From NCBI GenBank assembly GCA_028821515.1, contig JAPPGA010000020.1, positions 62,001 to 126,000 on the forward strand: a DNA stretch of 64,000 nucleotides, written 5' to 3'. The position numbers were made by a program, and so were the translations under genes. Of the stretch, positions 56,605 through 64,000 are shown in pieces. Within the stretch, counting starts at the first letter, position 1, and each line of letters starts with the position of its first letter. Source of the DNA: Gammaproteobacteria bacterium (lineage in GTDB: Bacteria > Pseudomonadota > Gammaproteobacteria > Pseudomonadales > Azotimanducaceae). A model generated the notes under the pieces. That model made no database searches, was not told the origin of the DNA, and saw only the letters and a list, made by a program, of their open reading frames with translations.

Positions 56605-56811
56605 CTACAGCCAGCCTGCACTTTCGGCAAATTTTAGCGCGGCCAGACCGGCCGCGAAAACGGCCAGTCCTATCGTCCAGGCGTCCTTGACCATGCTTCG
56701 AAGAAGGCGCTGCTCCTCCGCTCCCAGCTTATCCGCTTCGGCCGCCAGCTTGTTCGCTTCGGCGTTGATCCTCCTCAGCTCAGCTGCGGCCCGCTCTTCC
56801 TCCGGTTCCAT
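56605..56811 (-). CDS. Small coiled-coil membrane protein (68 residues)
   Basis: From ATG 56811 (MEPEEERAAAELRRINAEAN) the protein has a charged heptad-like helix of about 45 residues and then one C-terminal membrane span (WTIGLAVFAAGLAALKFAES). The start is preceded by GAAGGAGAAAACC, a good ribosome-binding site; an earlier ATG at 56838 is less likely. It resembles small holin-like or toxin-like tail-anchored proteins in layout only; no family recognised. Confidence 0.6.
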   Translation of the reverse strand: MEPEEERAAAELRRINAEANKLAAEADKLGAEEQRLLRSMVKDAWTIGLAVFAAGLAALKFAESAGWL

Positions 56812-56849
56812 TGGTTTTCTCCTTCGGGGTCCCGCCAAGAAACCGAAGA

Positions 56850-56879
56850 TCCCGCCGGGAGTCTTGGTTCCCAGCGGGA
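56850..56879. terminator. Inverted repeat, possible terminator or attenuator
   Basis: TCCCGCCGGGA and TCCCAGCGGGA face each other across an 8-base loop: an 11-bp stem with one G-U pair. It lies between comEA and the small membrane genes on the minus strand. The following U-run is poor in either direction (TCTTCGGTTTCTT on the minus strand), so termination is only possible. Confidence 0.45.
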
Positions 56880-56901
56880 GTTATTGCGTTGAGCACTGAC
56901 G

Positions 56902-57097
56902 TCACCCCGCCGGTCTTGCCGCCGAAAGCGGCACGCCGACGGGATGCCTAGTCTTCTTCGTCGCCTAGCTTGATGCGGTCTTTGTTGCGCGTGACCGTCG
57001 CTTCGCCGATGCCGCGGACCTTCGCCAGGTCCTCGATTTCTTCGAACCTGCCGTTTTCTTCCCGATAGGCGACTATGGCTTCGGCCTTCGACTGGCC
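56902..57097. repeat. Direct repeat copy 2 (within intact comEA)
   Basis: This block matches 56246-56441 at a constant offset of 656 bp. Here it continues into the complete comEA reading frame, so this is the parental copy and the other a truncated duplicate. Confidence 0.9.
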
Positions 57098-57292
57098 GAC
57101 TCCGACCAGCACCTGTGCGATCGTCTCTGCATCGGCGGTGTTCACGTCCACGCGTTCCTCTTCCGCCCGCGCACCGAGCGCAATCCCGAGCGCCAGTAGT
57201 ACGAACAATGAGAGGCGCACCACGGAAAGCGGCATGACTGCTGGTTCCGGCTTCCGTGACGCCGAGGCTCGGTCAAACGATGGATGTCTCAT
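56948..57292 (-). CDS. ComEA-like exported helix-hairpin-helix protein
   Basis: The 114-residue protein has an N-terminal signal peptide (VVRLSLFVLLALGIALGARA) and a ComEA-type double helix-hairpin-helix: VDVNTADAETIAQVLVGVGQ, then SKAEAIVAYREENGRFEEIE and LAKVRGIGEATVTRNKDRI. ComEA proteins bind incoming DNA in the periplasm during natural transformation; similar short proteins are also common in non-competent bacteria. A start at ATG 57235 (MPLSVVRLSL) would give a cleaner signal peptide. With dprA at 22644 it supports, but does not prove, competence. Confidence 0.85.
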   Translation of the reverse strand: MRHPSFDRASASRKPEPAVMPLSVVRLSLFVLLALGIALGARAEEERVDVNTADAETIAQVLVGVGQSKAEAIVAYREENGRFEEIEDLAKVRGIGEATVTRNKDRIKLGDEED

Positions 57293-57447
57293 GTTGGTTC
57301 TCCGAAAAGTGGAGCGGCCAACTTATCGTGGTCAGGTCAGGAACATTAGCGGCCTGGGATGGAATCTGTGTGCAACGAAGCTGACTCTTGGGGTAGGAGC
57401 CTGACCGTAGAGCCTGTAGGCCCGGACTGTGCTCCCCAGGCCTGTCG

Positions 57448-58722
57448 TTACGAGAGCGCCGCTACTGCGCGGGCCCGGCGACCATCCAGGTAGTTCACGA
57501 GGTGCTGCGCGAGGTCCCTCGCGTCGTCTTCGGCGCCATGGATAAAGCTCGACTTGCGCCTGCGCAGGAAGTTGAGACCGAGCGCATAGACGCCGGGCAC
57601 TGCCACGACACCACCGTCGTGGCGCAGCTTTCCCTTGTGATCAAGTGCCGGGAGGTCGAGCCACGAGTAGTCCGGTCGGTATCCGGTCGCCCACACGATG
57701 CTCCGTATCTCGCCATCGGCGTCCGCACGCGCGAGGTCGATCTCGAGCGGTGGTGAATCGGGGACCCTCGTCACCTCGAAACGGTGCGGCGCATCGACTT
57801 CGCCGTTGGTGTCATTGTCGGTTGCCCACTCGTCGATCGTGTTGAGCAGCCGGTTCATCTTCAGGTCGGCCAGCCTGCACACGTTGCGCAATCCGCCGGA
57901 GAACAGGGCCTTGCCGTCCCGCACGGCGGAAATCCGGCCGACCAGCTTCACGCCGATGTCGGTCAGTGCGTTGAGATCGAGGGTGGACCGCTCGGGCGTC
58001 CCGACCAGTTGTGGCGAAGGCACGTTTCGCGCGCGCACGATGTCGTCCATTTCGTCGTAGCGCTCGTCGAGGACGCCGGCGGCATCCATCCACCAGAGGA
58101 TATCCCGGCTTCGATAGGTGCGTGGCAAACGTACGTGCTCGCCGACGGACAGCGTCACGGGGCGACCGGATCGATGGATTTCTTCCGCGATCTGTACGCC
58201 GGTGGCGGACGCGCCCACCACCATCACGCCGCCAGGTGGCAGCGAATCGGGATTCCGGTATTCCATCGCGGTCAAGCTGTGAATCGATGCCGGGATGTCC
58301 TGTTCGAGCACTGGCACGTCGGCGCGATTGCAGGCGCCACTGGCGAGCACGACGGTTCGGCAACGCCATTCGCCCTGATCCGTGGCCACCCGAAATCCGT
58401 TCGAGGCGGCGCCGACCGACGTGACTTCGGTCCCCTCCTGAACGGGCGCGGAAATAGTGTCGGCGTAGTCTTCGATGAATCCGATCACCTCGGGCATCGT
58501 CATGAAGCCGTCGGCATCGGGAGTCTCGTAGCGAAACCCCGGAAGCCGGCTCTGCCAGTTCGGTGTCAGCAATCGCAGCGAATCCCATCGCTCGGTGCGC
58601 CAGGAATTGGCCACGCGGCCCCGTTCCAGGATGACATGGTCAACCGAGTGCTCCCGCAGGCACTGGCTCATGGCAAGCCCGGCATGGCCACCGCCGACAA
58701 TGACGGTCGTCGCTTCGTTGAT
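57448..58722 (-). CDS. Flavin-containing monooxygenase (CzcO/Baeyer-Villiger-like), apparent ATC start
   Basis: The protein is an NAD(P)H-dependent flavoprotein monooxygenase: FAD loop VIVGGGHAGLAMSQCL, HVILERG, SWRTERWDSLRLLTPNW, VVLASGACNRADVP, the NADPH loop VMVVGASATGVQIAEE and WATGYRPDYSWLDLP. The first ATG in frame (58671) would remove the FAD-binding glycine loop. Upstream of it the frame reaches a stop at 58744-58746 with no ATG, GTG or TTG. An ATC codon at 58722 lies 7 bp behind a perfect GGAGG, suggesting initiation at ATC, giving 424 residues. Substrate unknown. Confidence 0.8.
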   Translation of the reverse strand: MNEATTVIVGGGHAGLAMSQCLREHSVDHVILERGRVANSWRTERWDSLRLLTPNWQSRLPGFRYETPDADGFMTMPEVIGFIEDYADTISAPVQEGTEVTSVGAASNGFRVATDQGEWRCRTVVLASGACNRADVPVLEQDIPASIHSLTAMEYRNPDSLPPGGVMVVGASATGVQIAEEIHRSGRPVTLSVGEHVRLPRTYRSRDILWWMDAAGVLDERYDEMDDIVRARNVPSPQLVGTPERSTLDLNALTDIGVKLVGRISAVRDGKALFSGGLRNVCRLADLKMNRLLNTIDEWATDNDTNGEVDAPHRFEVTRVPDSPPLEIDLARADADGEIRSIVWATGYRPDYSWLDLPALDHKGKLRHDGGVVAVPGVYALGLNFLRRRKSSFIHGAEDDARDLAQHLVNYLDGRRARAVAALS

Positions 58723-58762
58723 CGAATTGCCTCCGCTTAAGCGTTAAGCGGACCTCCGCGCG

Positions 58763-59317
58763 TCACTTCACTTCGACGCTGACGTTCGTGGGATTGGTGA
58801 TGATATCGAACACCGCGGAGCGCTTCTGCGACTGTGCCACCAGCGCCTCGATGTCGTCCTGGGACGCATCGGCATCGATGTCGAACGTCACCTTGACGTC
58901 GCTGAATCCGTTGCGCACGTCCGGATCGCCGCCCAGGATCCCCTGGATGTCCATGGCGCCCGTAAGGTTCGCCTGCACGGACCGCAGCTGGATCTCGCGA
59001 TTCTGCGCCACGGCGGCCACGCCCGCCGTCAGGCAGCTCGCCAGCCCGACGAGCACGAACTCGACCGGGGTTGCGCCGTTGTCCTCGGAGGCAAAAACTG
59101 CCGGGTGGTCCGCGTCGAAACTGAACGTGGTCTTGTGCTGGTGCTCCTCGCCAAGGCCGTGATAGCCGTCCACGGTGGAGTGGCTGTGCGTCCCGTTGAC
59201 CCACTTGCAGGAAGCGCGCCAATTGAACTTGGCTGCCTCGGGGGCTTCACTCAACGCCTCGCGAGCCGCGAGAAGCGCGTCGACGTTTACGCCGTTTTGA
59301 ACTTTGGATTCTGCCAT
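58763..59317 (-). CDS. OsmC-family protein
   Basis: The 184-residue protein belongs to the OsmC/Ohr superfamily. It has a hydrophobic helix with a cysteine, TPVEFVLVGLASCLTAGVAA, and later DPDVRNGFSDVKVTFDIDAD and ALVAQSQKRSAVFDIITNPT, typical of the YhfA/OsmC-like branch. Ohr and OsmC reduce organic peroxides with two cysteines; here only the cysteine in LASCLT fits, so a peroxidase role is uncertain. ATG 59317 is supported by a GGAG-like sequence upstream. It is 40 bp upstream of the monooxygenase gene on the same strand. Confidence 0.88.
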   Translation of the reverse strand: MAESKVQNGVNVDALLAAREALSEAPEAAKFNWRASCKWVNGTHSHSTVDGYHGLGEEHQHKTTFSFDADHPAVFASEDNGATPVEFVLVGLASCLTAGVAAVAQNREIQLRSVQANLTGAMDIQGILGGDPDVRNGFSDVKVTFDIDADASQDDIEALVAQSQKRSAVFDIITNPTNVSVEVK

Positions 59318-59529
59318 TCGACGATCTCCTGACTTGTGTTCTTTTTTCACCGGCACGCTCGCCGGGTTCTGACGCGTCTGCGTAAGCCGGTGTGTCCCGA
59401 CACAGGTACGCGCTTTGCCTGAAGTGCAGGCATGAACCGACAATGATAGCGTCTTGCGGCTGTCGTCGTCAGACGAAGGAACGATTATCAAATAGCGCCG
59501 GGCAATCGGGCCGCCAGCGGCACTGGCAC

Positions 59530-60909
59530 TTACCCGAGCGCCTCCACGGCTTCCAGTGTCTGCTTGAGGCTCGTCACACCCTTGACGTCGATTCCTGGCA
59601 CAGGGTCTTTCGCCAGGTTCGCGCGGGGCACGATTGCCTGGACGAAGCCGTGTTTCTGCGCTTCGCGCAACCTTTCCTGGCCGTTCGGCACGGCGCGCAC
59701 TTCGCCCGTGAGGCCAAGTTCACCGAAACAGACGAGGTTCCGGGGCAGCACCCGGTTCTGAAAGCTCGACAGGACCGCGAGCACCGTCGCGAGGTCCGCG
59801 CCGGTCTCCGTGATTCGCACCCCTCCGACGACGTTGGCGAACACGTCCTGGTCGGATAGTGAAAGCCCGCAATGCCGGTGCAGCGCGGCCAGGTGCATGC
59901 CGATCCGCTGTGGGTCGAGGCCGACGGCGATGCGCCTGGGATAGCCGCTCCGGGACTCGTCGACGAGCGCCTGCAGTTCCACCAGGAGCGGCCTTGTGCC
60001 TTCCCAGGTCACGGTGACGACGCTGCCGGGAGACATCTCCTTCGGCCGCTGCAGGAAGATCGCCGACGGGTTGGCGACTTCCTTCAGGCCGGTTTCCGTC
60101 ATCGCGAAGACGCCCAGTTCGTTTACGGCGCCGAACCGGTTCTTCTGGCTTCGCAGCGTGCGGAAACGGGTGCCGGCGGGACTGTCGAGCATGACGAAGC
60201 AGTCGATCATGTGTTCCAGCACCTTGGGTCCGGCGAGGTTGCCTTCCTTCGTGACGTGACCGACCAGGATCACCGTGGTGAGGGTCTGCTTTGCAAGCCT
60301 CGTAAGAAGTGCGGCGGACTCCCTTACCTGGACCACGCTGCCGGGGACACTGCCGGCGGATTCCGCGTGCATGACCTGGATCGAGTCGACGACGATGGCG
60401 CTTGGCGGGTGTTTTTGGGCCAGTTCGGCGATGGCTTCGACACGTGTCTCGACCGCGACCAGCAGGTCGTCCAGCGGCAGGGACAGCCTGCGGGCACGGT
60501 CGGCGATCTGTTGCAGGGACTCCTCGCCGCTGACGTAGAGCATGGGCTCGCGTCCCGAAATCGCGGCGGCGACCTGTAACAGCAGCGTGCTCTTGCCGGC
60601 GCCGGGATCTCCGCCGATGAGGACCACGGAGCCGGGCACGAAGCCACCGCCGAGCACGCGATCAAGTTCATGCATGCCGGTGGGCATGCGCGCGAGTGCT
60701 GCGGTCTCGACTTCGGCGAGCCGTGCGACTTCCGGCGGAGCGCCGCTGTAGCCTGAACCCGCCACGCTGGCGCCGGACCCGGCGGCGGCGCGTTGAAGCG
60801 TGAATTCACGCAACGTGTTCCACTTGCCGCAGGCGGAGCACTGGCCCTGCCACTTCGGATGTTCGACGCCGCAGTCGTCGCAGACGTATGCGACCTTAGC
60901 CTTGGCCAA
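59530..60909 (-). CDS. radA: DNA repair protein RadA (Sms)
   Basis: RadA is a RecA/DnaB-like helicase that helps branch migration in recombination. The N-terminal zinc finger is CDDCGVEHPKWQGQCSACGKW. The ATPase core has Walker A IGGDPGAGKSTLLLQVAAA, the RadA-specific KNRFGAVNELG motif, and the C-terminal Lon-protease-like domain (about 280-459) ending in TSLKQTLEAVEALG. It starts at TTG 60909, as no ATG or GTG fits the conserved N-terminus, and overlaps dnaB by 14 bp. Confidence 0.95.
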   Translation of the reverse strand: MAKAKVAYVCDDCGVEHPKWQGQCSACGKWNTLREFTLQRAAAGSGASVAGSGYSGAPPEVARLAEVETAALARMPTGMHELDRVLGGGFVPGSVVLIGGDPGAGKSTLLLQVAAAISGREPMLYVSGEESLQQIADRARRLSLPLDDLLVAVETRVEAIAELAQKHPPSAIVVDSIQVMHAESAGSVPGSVVQVRESAALLTRLAKQTLTTVILVGHVTKEGNLAGPKVLEHMIDCFVMLDSPAGTRFRTLRSQKNRFGAVNELGVFAMTETGLKEVANPSAIFLQRPKEMSPGSVVTVTWEGTRPLLVELQALVDESRSGYPRRIAVGLDPQRIGMHLAALHRHCGLSLSDQDVFANVVGGVRITETGADLATVLAVLSSFQNRVLPRNLVCFGELGLTGEVRAVPNGQERLREAQKHGFVQAIVPRANLAKDPVPGIDVKGVTSLKQTLEAVEALG

Positions 60910-62287
60910 CGGGTTCGTATTCCTCGGGCGCGCGTGTTTCGAACTTGGTCAGTTCCTTGCGGAACCACATCTTCACCATGCCGGTGGGCCCGTTTCGCTG
61001 TTTGCCGATGATGACCTCGGCAATACCCTTTTCTTCGGAGTCCTTGTTGTATTCCTCGTCGCGGTAGATGAAGAATATGACGTCGGCATCCTGTTCGATG
61101 GCGCCGGACTCGCGCAGGTCCGACATTCGGGGCCGCTTGTCTTCGCGATTCTCGAGGGCGCGGTTCAACTGCGACAGCGCAATCAGCGGGCAGCGCAGTT
61201 CCCTGGCGACGGATTTGAGGATGCGCGAGATTTCGGAGAGTTCAAGCGTACGGTTCTCCGAGCGGCCCTCCGCGCGCATCAACTGCATGTAGTCCACGAC
61301 GATGAGCTTCAACCCGGAAGTCCGGGCTACCCTGCGGGCTCGCGCCCGCACGGCATTCGGCGTCAATCCGCCCGTATCGTCGATGTACAGGGGCTTGTGC
61401 TTGAGTTGGTTGATCGCTGACTCGAGCCGGGGCCAGTCCTCTTCGTTCAGTTGGCCGGTGCGCAGGCGGTTCTGATCGATGCGGCCGAGGGAGGAAAGCA
61501 GGCGGACCACAAGCTGCTCCGCGGGTTGTTCCATGGAGAAGATGAGCACGCCGGGGTCGTTGTCATCCGCGTGCATGACGGCGTGCTCGGCGATGTTGAC
61601 CGCCAGGGCCGTCTTGCCCATGGACGGCCGGCCCGCGATGACGATGAAGTCCGAATCCTGCAAACCGGCCGTGTAGCGATCCAGGTCGGCAAACCCGGTC
61701 TCGAGGCCGGTCATGGCGTTGGGATTCTTCGACAGGCGATTGACGCGGTCGAAGGCGCTCTCAAGCATCGTTTCGACCTGTAGCGGACCGTCGCCCTCCA
61801 GCCGCTCATCGGAGATATCGAAGACGGCCTTCATCGCCGAATCCAACAGGTCGTCGCTGGAACGGCCTTCCGGCGTGAACGCCGACTCCGCGATCCCTGA
61901 ACCGGCGCTGATGAGCTGCCGCAGGACCGCCCGCTCGCGCACGATGTCGGCGTACGCGCCGATATTGGCGGCGGAGGGGGTTTCCTCCGCCAGCTCCGCG
62001 AGGTAGGCAATGCCGCCCACGCGCTCGGCGAGCTTGCGGGATTCCAGCGCCTCCGCCACGGTCAACACGTCAAGCGGGTTCAGGTCGTTGGCAAGCGTTG
62101 CCATCGCCTCGAAGATGATCTGGTGTTCCGGGCGGTAGAAGTCGCGCGCCGCGATCCGGTCGGCCACGGTGTCCCACGCTTCGTTCCGGATCATCAACCC
62201 CCCGAGCACGGACTGCTCGGCTTCGATCGAATGCGGGGGGACCTTTAGCCTGGTTGGTGAGGATGGGTCTCGGGAGGGTTCTGCCAT
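60896..62287 (-). CDS. dnaB: Replicative DNA helicase DnaB
   Basis: This is the hexameric replication-fork helicase. The N-terminal domain has PPHSIEAEQSVLGGLMI. The RecA-like motor shows Walker A VIAGRPSMGKTALAVNIAEH, Walker B LIVVDYMQLMRAEG, and the C-terminal LSQLNRALENREDKRPRMSD with SGAIEQDADVIFFIYRDEEY. Length is 463 residues, as in other gammaproteobacteria. It follows rplI after about 190 bp. Confidence 0.97.
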   Translation of the reverse strand: MAEPSRDPSSPTRLKVPPHSIEAEQSVLGGLMIRNEAWDTVADRIAARDFYRPEHQIIFEAMATLANDLNPLDVLTVAEALESRKLAERVGGIAYLAELAEETPSAANIGAYADIVRERAVLRQLISAGSGIAESAFTPEGRSSDDLLDSAMKAVFDISDERLEGDGPLQVETMLESAFDRVNRLSKNPNAMTGLETGFADLDRYTAGLQDSDFIVIAGRPSMGKTALAVNIAEHAVMHADDNDPGVLIFSMEQPAEQLVVRLLSSLGRIDQNRLRTGQLNEEDWPRLESAINQLKHKPLYIDDTGGLTPNAVRARARRVARTSGLKLIVVDYMQLMRAEGRSENRTLELSEISRILKSVARELRCPLIALSQLNRALENREDKRPRMSDLRESGAIEQDADVIFFIYRDEEYNKDSEEKGIAEVIIGKQRNGPTGMVKMWFRKELTKFETRAPEEYEPVGQG

Positions 62288-62477
62288 CGGTTGGGAGCCG
62301 CTCTGTCGAACCCTAACGATCTAGGTTGCCGTAGGATGCGTCAAGCGGAAACTGCCCTAAAGTCACGTCCGACATTGTTCAGGCGATGCGCGAGCCCACG
62401 AGCGCCGGAACACGCTGTGGACAGGTTGTAGGTGACCGTTGAATACGGTGGAAGCGAGCGGCGTGATCCCCGTCAAG

Positions 62478-62924
62478 CTACTCGGCGACGACGTTGATGC
62501 CGACAGTCGCGGTGACGCCAGGATGAAGCTGGATTTCCACCTCGTACTCTCCGACCTGGCGAATGGTTCCCTCGGGCAGGCTCACTTCCGATTTGGTCAC
62601 CTCGTTGCCCTGGTCGGTCAGCGCCTTGGAAATCTCCACGGTGCCCACGGAACCGAACAGGCGGCCCTCTTCGCTGGCCCGGACCATCAGTGTGGCGGAG
62701 ACCCCTTCCAGTGCGGCGGCACGCGTTTCGGCAGCGGCGAGTTTTTCGCCGGCTGCGGCTTCGAGTTCCGCCCGTCGCGCTTCGAACGCCGCCCGGTTCT
62801 CGCGTGTGACACGCACGGCCCGCCCGGTGGGAATGAGGTAATTGCGCGCGTAGCCGTTCTTGACCGAAACCTCGTCCCCCAGGGTTCCGAGTTTGCCGAT
62901 GCGTTCGAGCAGGATGACGTTCAT
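62478..62924 (-). CDS. rplI: 50S ribosomal protein L9
   Basis: L9 binds 23S rRNA domain V at the base of the L1 stalk. The 148-residue protein has the conserved N-terminus MNVILLERIGKLGTLGDEVS, then VKNGYARNYLIPTGRAVRVT, a long connecting helix and a C-terminal domain. It is the third ribosomal-protein gene of rpsF-rpsR-rplI. Confidence 0.97.
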   Translation of the reverse strand: MNVILLERIGKLGTLGDEVSVKNGYARNYLIPTGRAVRVTRENRAAFEARRAELEAAAGEKLAAAETRAAALEGVSATLMVRASEEGRLFGSVGTVEISKALTDQGNEVTKSEVSLPEGTIRQVGEYEVEIQLHPGVTATVGINVVAE

Positions 62925-62936
62925 CTCACGGTTACC

Positions 62937-63164
62937 CTACTTGTGCTGATCGGTGTACGGGACCAGCGCCAGGTACCGGGCGCGCTTGATCGCCGTCGCG
63001 AGTTGCCGCTGGTAGCGGGCACTGGTGCCGGTGATACGGCTCGGGACGATCTTGCCGGTTTCGGTGATGTAGGGTGCGAGAAGATCGAGGTCCTTGTAGT
63101 CGATCTCCTTGATCCCTTCCGCCGTGAAACGGCAATAGCGTTTGCGTCTGAAACCCCTGGGCAT
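62937..63164 (-). CDS. rpsR: 30S ribosomal protein S18
   Basis: S18 binds next to S6 in the 30S platform. The 75-residue protein has [20 protein letters not shown] and [20 protein letters not shown], both highly conserved. It is placed between rpsF (3 bp away) and rplI (12 bp away), the standard order. Confidence 0.97.
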   Translation of the reverse strand: MPRGFRRKRYCRFTAEGIKEIDYKDLDLLAPYITETGKIVPSRITGTSARYQRQLATAIKRARYLALVPYTDQHK

Positions 63165-63167
63165 CGG

Positions 63168-63629
63168 TTAGGACTCCACTTCCGCAGGTTCGGCGACCCG
63201 CTCCCGCTCGGCCGCGGCTTCCGCTTCTTCCCGGGCGCGCCGCAACGCGCGTGCCTGCGCTTCTTCTTCGCGCCTGCGATCGCGCTCGCGCTCCTTCTCC
63301 TGCTCCCGGAGCTCTTCCTCGTAGATCTTGGATGACTCCGTGATCGCGTGCTGGCGCCGGATGATGAGATTGCGGATCACCGCGTCGTTGAAGCGGAACG
63401 CGCTTTCGAGTTCTTCGAGTGTCTCGGCGTCCACTTCCACGTTCATCAGCACGTAGTGCGCCTTGTGGATCTTCGCAATGGGATAGGCGAGCTGGCGCCG
63501 GCCCCAGTCTTCCATTCGGTGTACGGCGCCGCCACCGCGCTCGATCATCGAGCGGTAGCGCTCCATCATGCCGCGCACCTGTTCAGATTGGTCCGGATGG
63601 ACCATGAAGACGACTTCGTAATGTCGCAT
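63168..63629 (-). CDS. rpsF: 30S ribosomal protein S6
   Basis: S6 forms a heterodimer with S18 in the 30S platform. From ATG 63629 ([18 protein letters not shown]), behind a GAGGAGG ribosome-binding site, the protein has 153 residues: the conserved body with [20 protein letters not shown] and [13 protein letters not shown], then an unusually long charged helix ([20 protein letters not shown] and onward) of about 50 residues. The longer frame to 63665 is not needed. Tail extensions of S6 vary between bacteria. Confidence 0.95.
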   Translation of the reverse strand: MRHYEVVFMVHPDQSEQVRGMMERYRSMIERGGGAVHRMEDWGRRQLAYPIAKIHKAHYVLMNVEVDAETLEELESAFRFNDAVIRNLIIRRQHAITESSKIYEEELREQEKERERDRRREEEAQARALRRAREEAEAAAERERVAEPAEVES

Positions 63630-63696
63630 TTCGATTCCTCCTCTCGGGTTCGCCACCGCGGTCAATTGCGCGTGCGGCGAGGATTAACGCTGGATT

Positions 63697-64000
63697 CTAC
63701 TGGCGAGTCCGCACGACTTCAAACAGCAGGATTCCCGCCGCCACCGCGACATTGAGGCTTGCAACCTCGCCAGCCATCGGGATGCGGACAAGGTGGTCGC
63801 ATTGTTGCGCGGTGAGGCGCCGCAGTCCCTGCCCCTCCCCGCCCACCACCACGGCAGTGGGGGCCGGCATCTCGAGGTCGTAGAGCGATGTCCCGACGTC
63901 CTGATGCCCGCCGACCACCCAGACACCCTGCTCCTTGAGCCATGAGAGCCTGCGCGCAAGGTTGGTGACGGATACGACGAAGAGGTGTTCGAAGGCGCCG
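63697..64000 (-). CDS. rlmB: 23S rRNA (guanosine-2'-O) methyltransferase RlmB, 3' part only
   Basis: The frame runs off the right edge, so the N-terminus is not in the window. The C-terminal SpoU/TrmH domain is seen: a segment GAFEHLFVVSVTNLARRLSW, then VVVGGEGQGLRRL and VRIPMAGEVASLNVAVAAG, the SAM-binding trefoil-knot motifs. RlmB methylates G2251 of 23S rRNA. It precedes rpsF as in other gammaproteobacteria; another TrmH-family member cannot be fully excluded from this part alone. Confidence 0.88.
   Translation of the reverse strand, partial: GAFEHLFVVSVTNLARRLSWLKEQGVWVVGGHQDVGTSLYDLEMPAPTAVVVGGEGQGLRRLTAQQCDHLVRIPMAGEVASLNVAVAAGILLFEVVRTRQ

Overview
The window looks like chromosomal DNA of a GC-rich Gram-negative bacterium, most probably an uncultivated gammaproteobacterium. 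The evidence is the order dnaA-dnaN-recF-gyrB beside a DnaA-box region, a long (799-residue) GyrB of the gammaproteobacterial type, the trkH-trkA-rsmB-fmt-def / dprA block, LPS heptose genes (gmhA, gmhB) and the rlmB-rpsF-rpsR-rplI-dnaB-radA block. No rRNA, tRNA or CRISPR array was seen. The species cannot be named from the sequence alone.

Layout. 1-640: decayed IS630-type transposase. 865-2021 (minus): gmhA/gmhB. 2171-7674 (plus): operon with an HMG-CoA-lyase-like enzyme, the two subunits of a methylcrotonyl-/geranyl-CoA-type carboxylase and a LiuC-like hydratase (acyl-CoA catabolism). 7675-8089: likely replication origin. 8090-14050: dnaA, dnaN, recF, gyrB, with two parS-like centromere palindromes inside recF. 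14027-16869: acyltransferases and a periplasmic thioredoxin-like protein. 16946-22484 (minus): potassium uptake (trkH, trkA), then rsmB, fmt and def. 22644-27384 (plus): dprA, purE, tsaC, aroE, heme A/O synthesis. 27413-32001 (plus): ergothioneine genes egtB-egtD coupled to a PhyH dioxygenase and a BCCT transporter. 32069-33615 (minus): a radical SAM protein and a cytoplasmic avidin-like protein. 33711-36657: flavin monooxygenase-like enzyme and a MocR regulator. 36964-39712: frameshifted TadG-like gene and a small membrane protein. 39748-41693 (minus): a tandem CMD/AhpD-like protein whose reading frame is interrupted by one in-frame TGA exactly at the second position of a CxxC motif (CFYU), preceded by a DUF3750 gene.

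41719-54555 is an accessory metabolic region: a glutathione transferase, an orphan phage-type polyvalent protein (LPD38-like), a luciferase-like oxidoreductase, a pair of CaiB/BaiF CoA transferases, a cyclase-family protein, crotonase, SDR, glutamine cyclotransferase and a TcuA-like flavoprotein. 54575-57292 (minus) is a small rearranged island: a HigB toxin gene broken by a frameshift, a HigA-type antitoxin with a long C-terminal extension that looks PIN-like, tiny membrane proteins, and a 196-bp direct duplication of the comEA 3' end. 57448-64000 (minus) holds a flavin monooxygenase that apparently starts at a non-standard ATC codon, an OsmC protein, then radA, dnaB, rplI, rpsR, rpsF and a partial rlmB.

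The most unusual items are the probable selenoprotein with a candidate SECIS hairpin (39748-40791), the HigA-PIN-like fusion (54575-55765), the parS sites encoded inside recF, the signal-less avidin homologue, and the ergothioneine-dioxygenase-BCCT operon.
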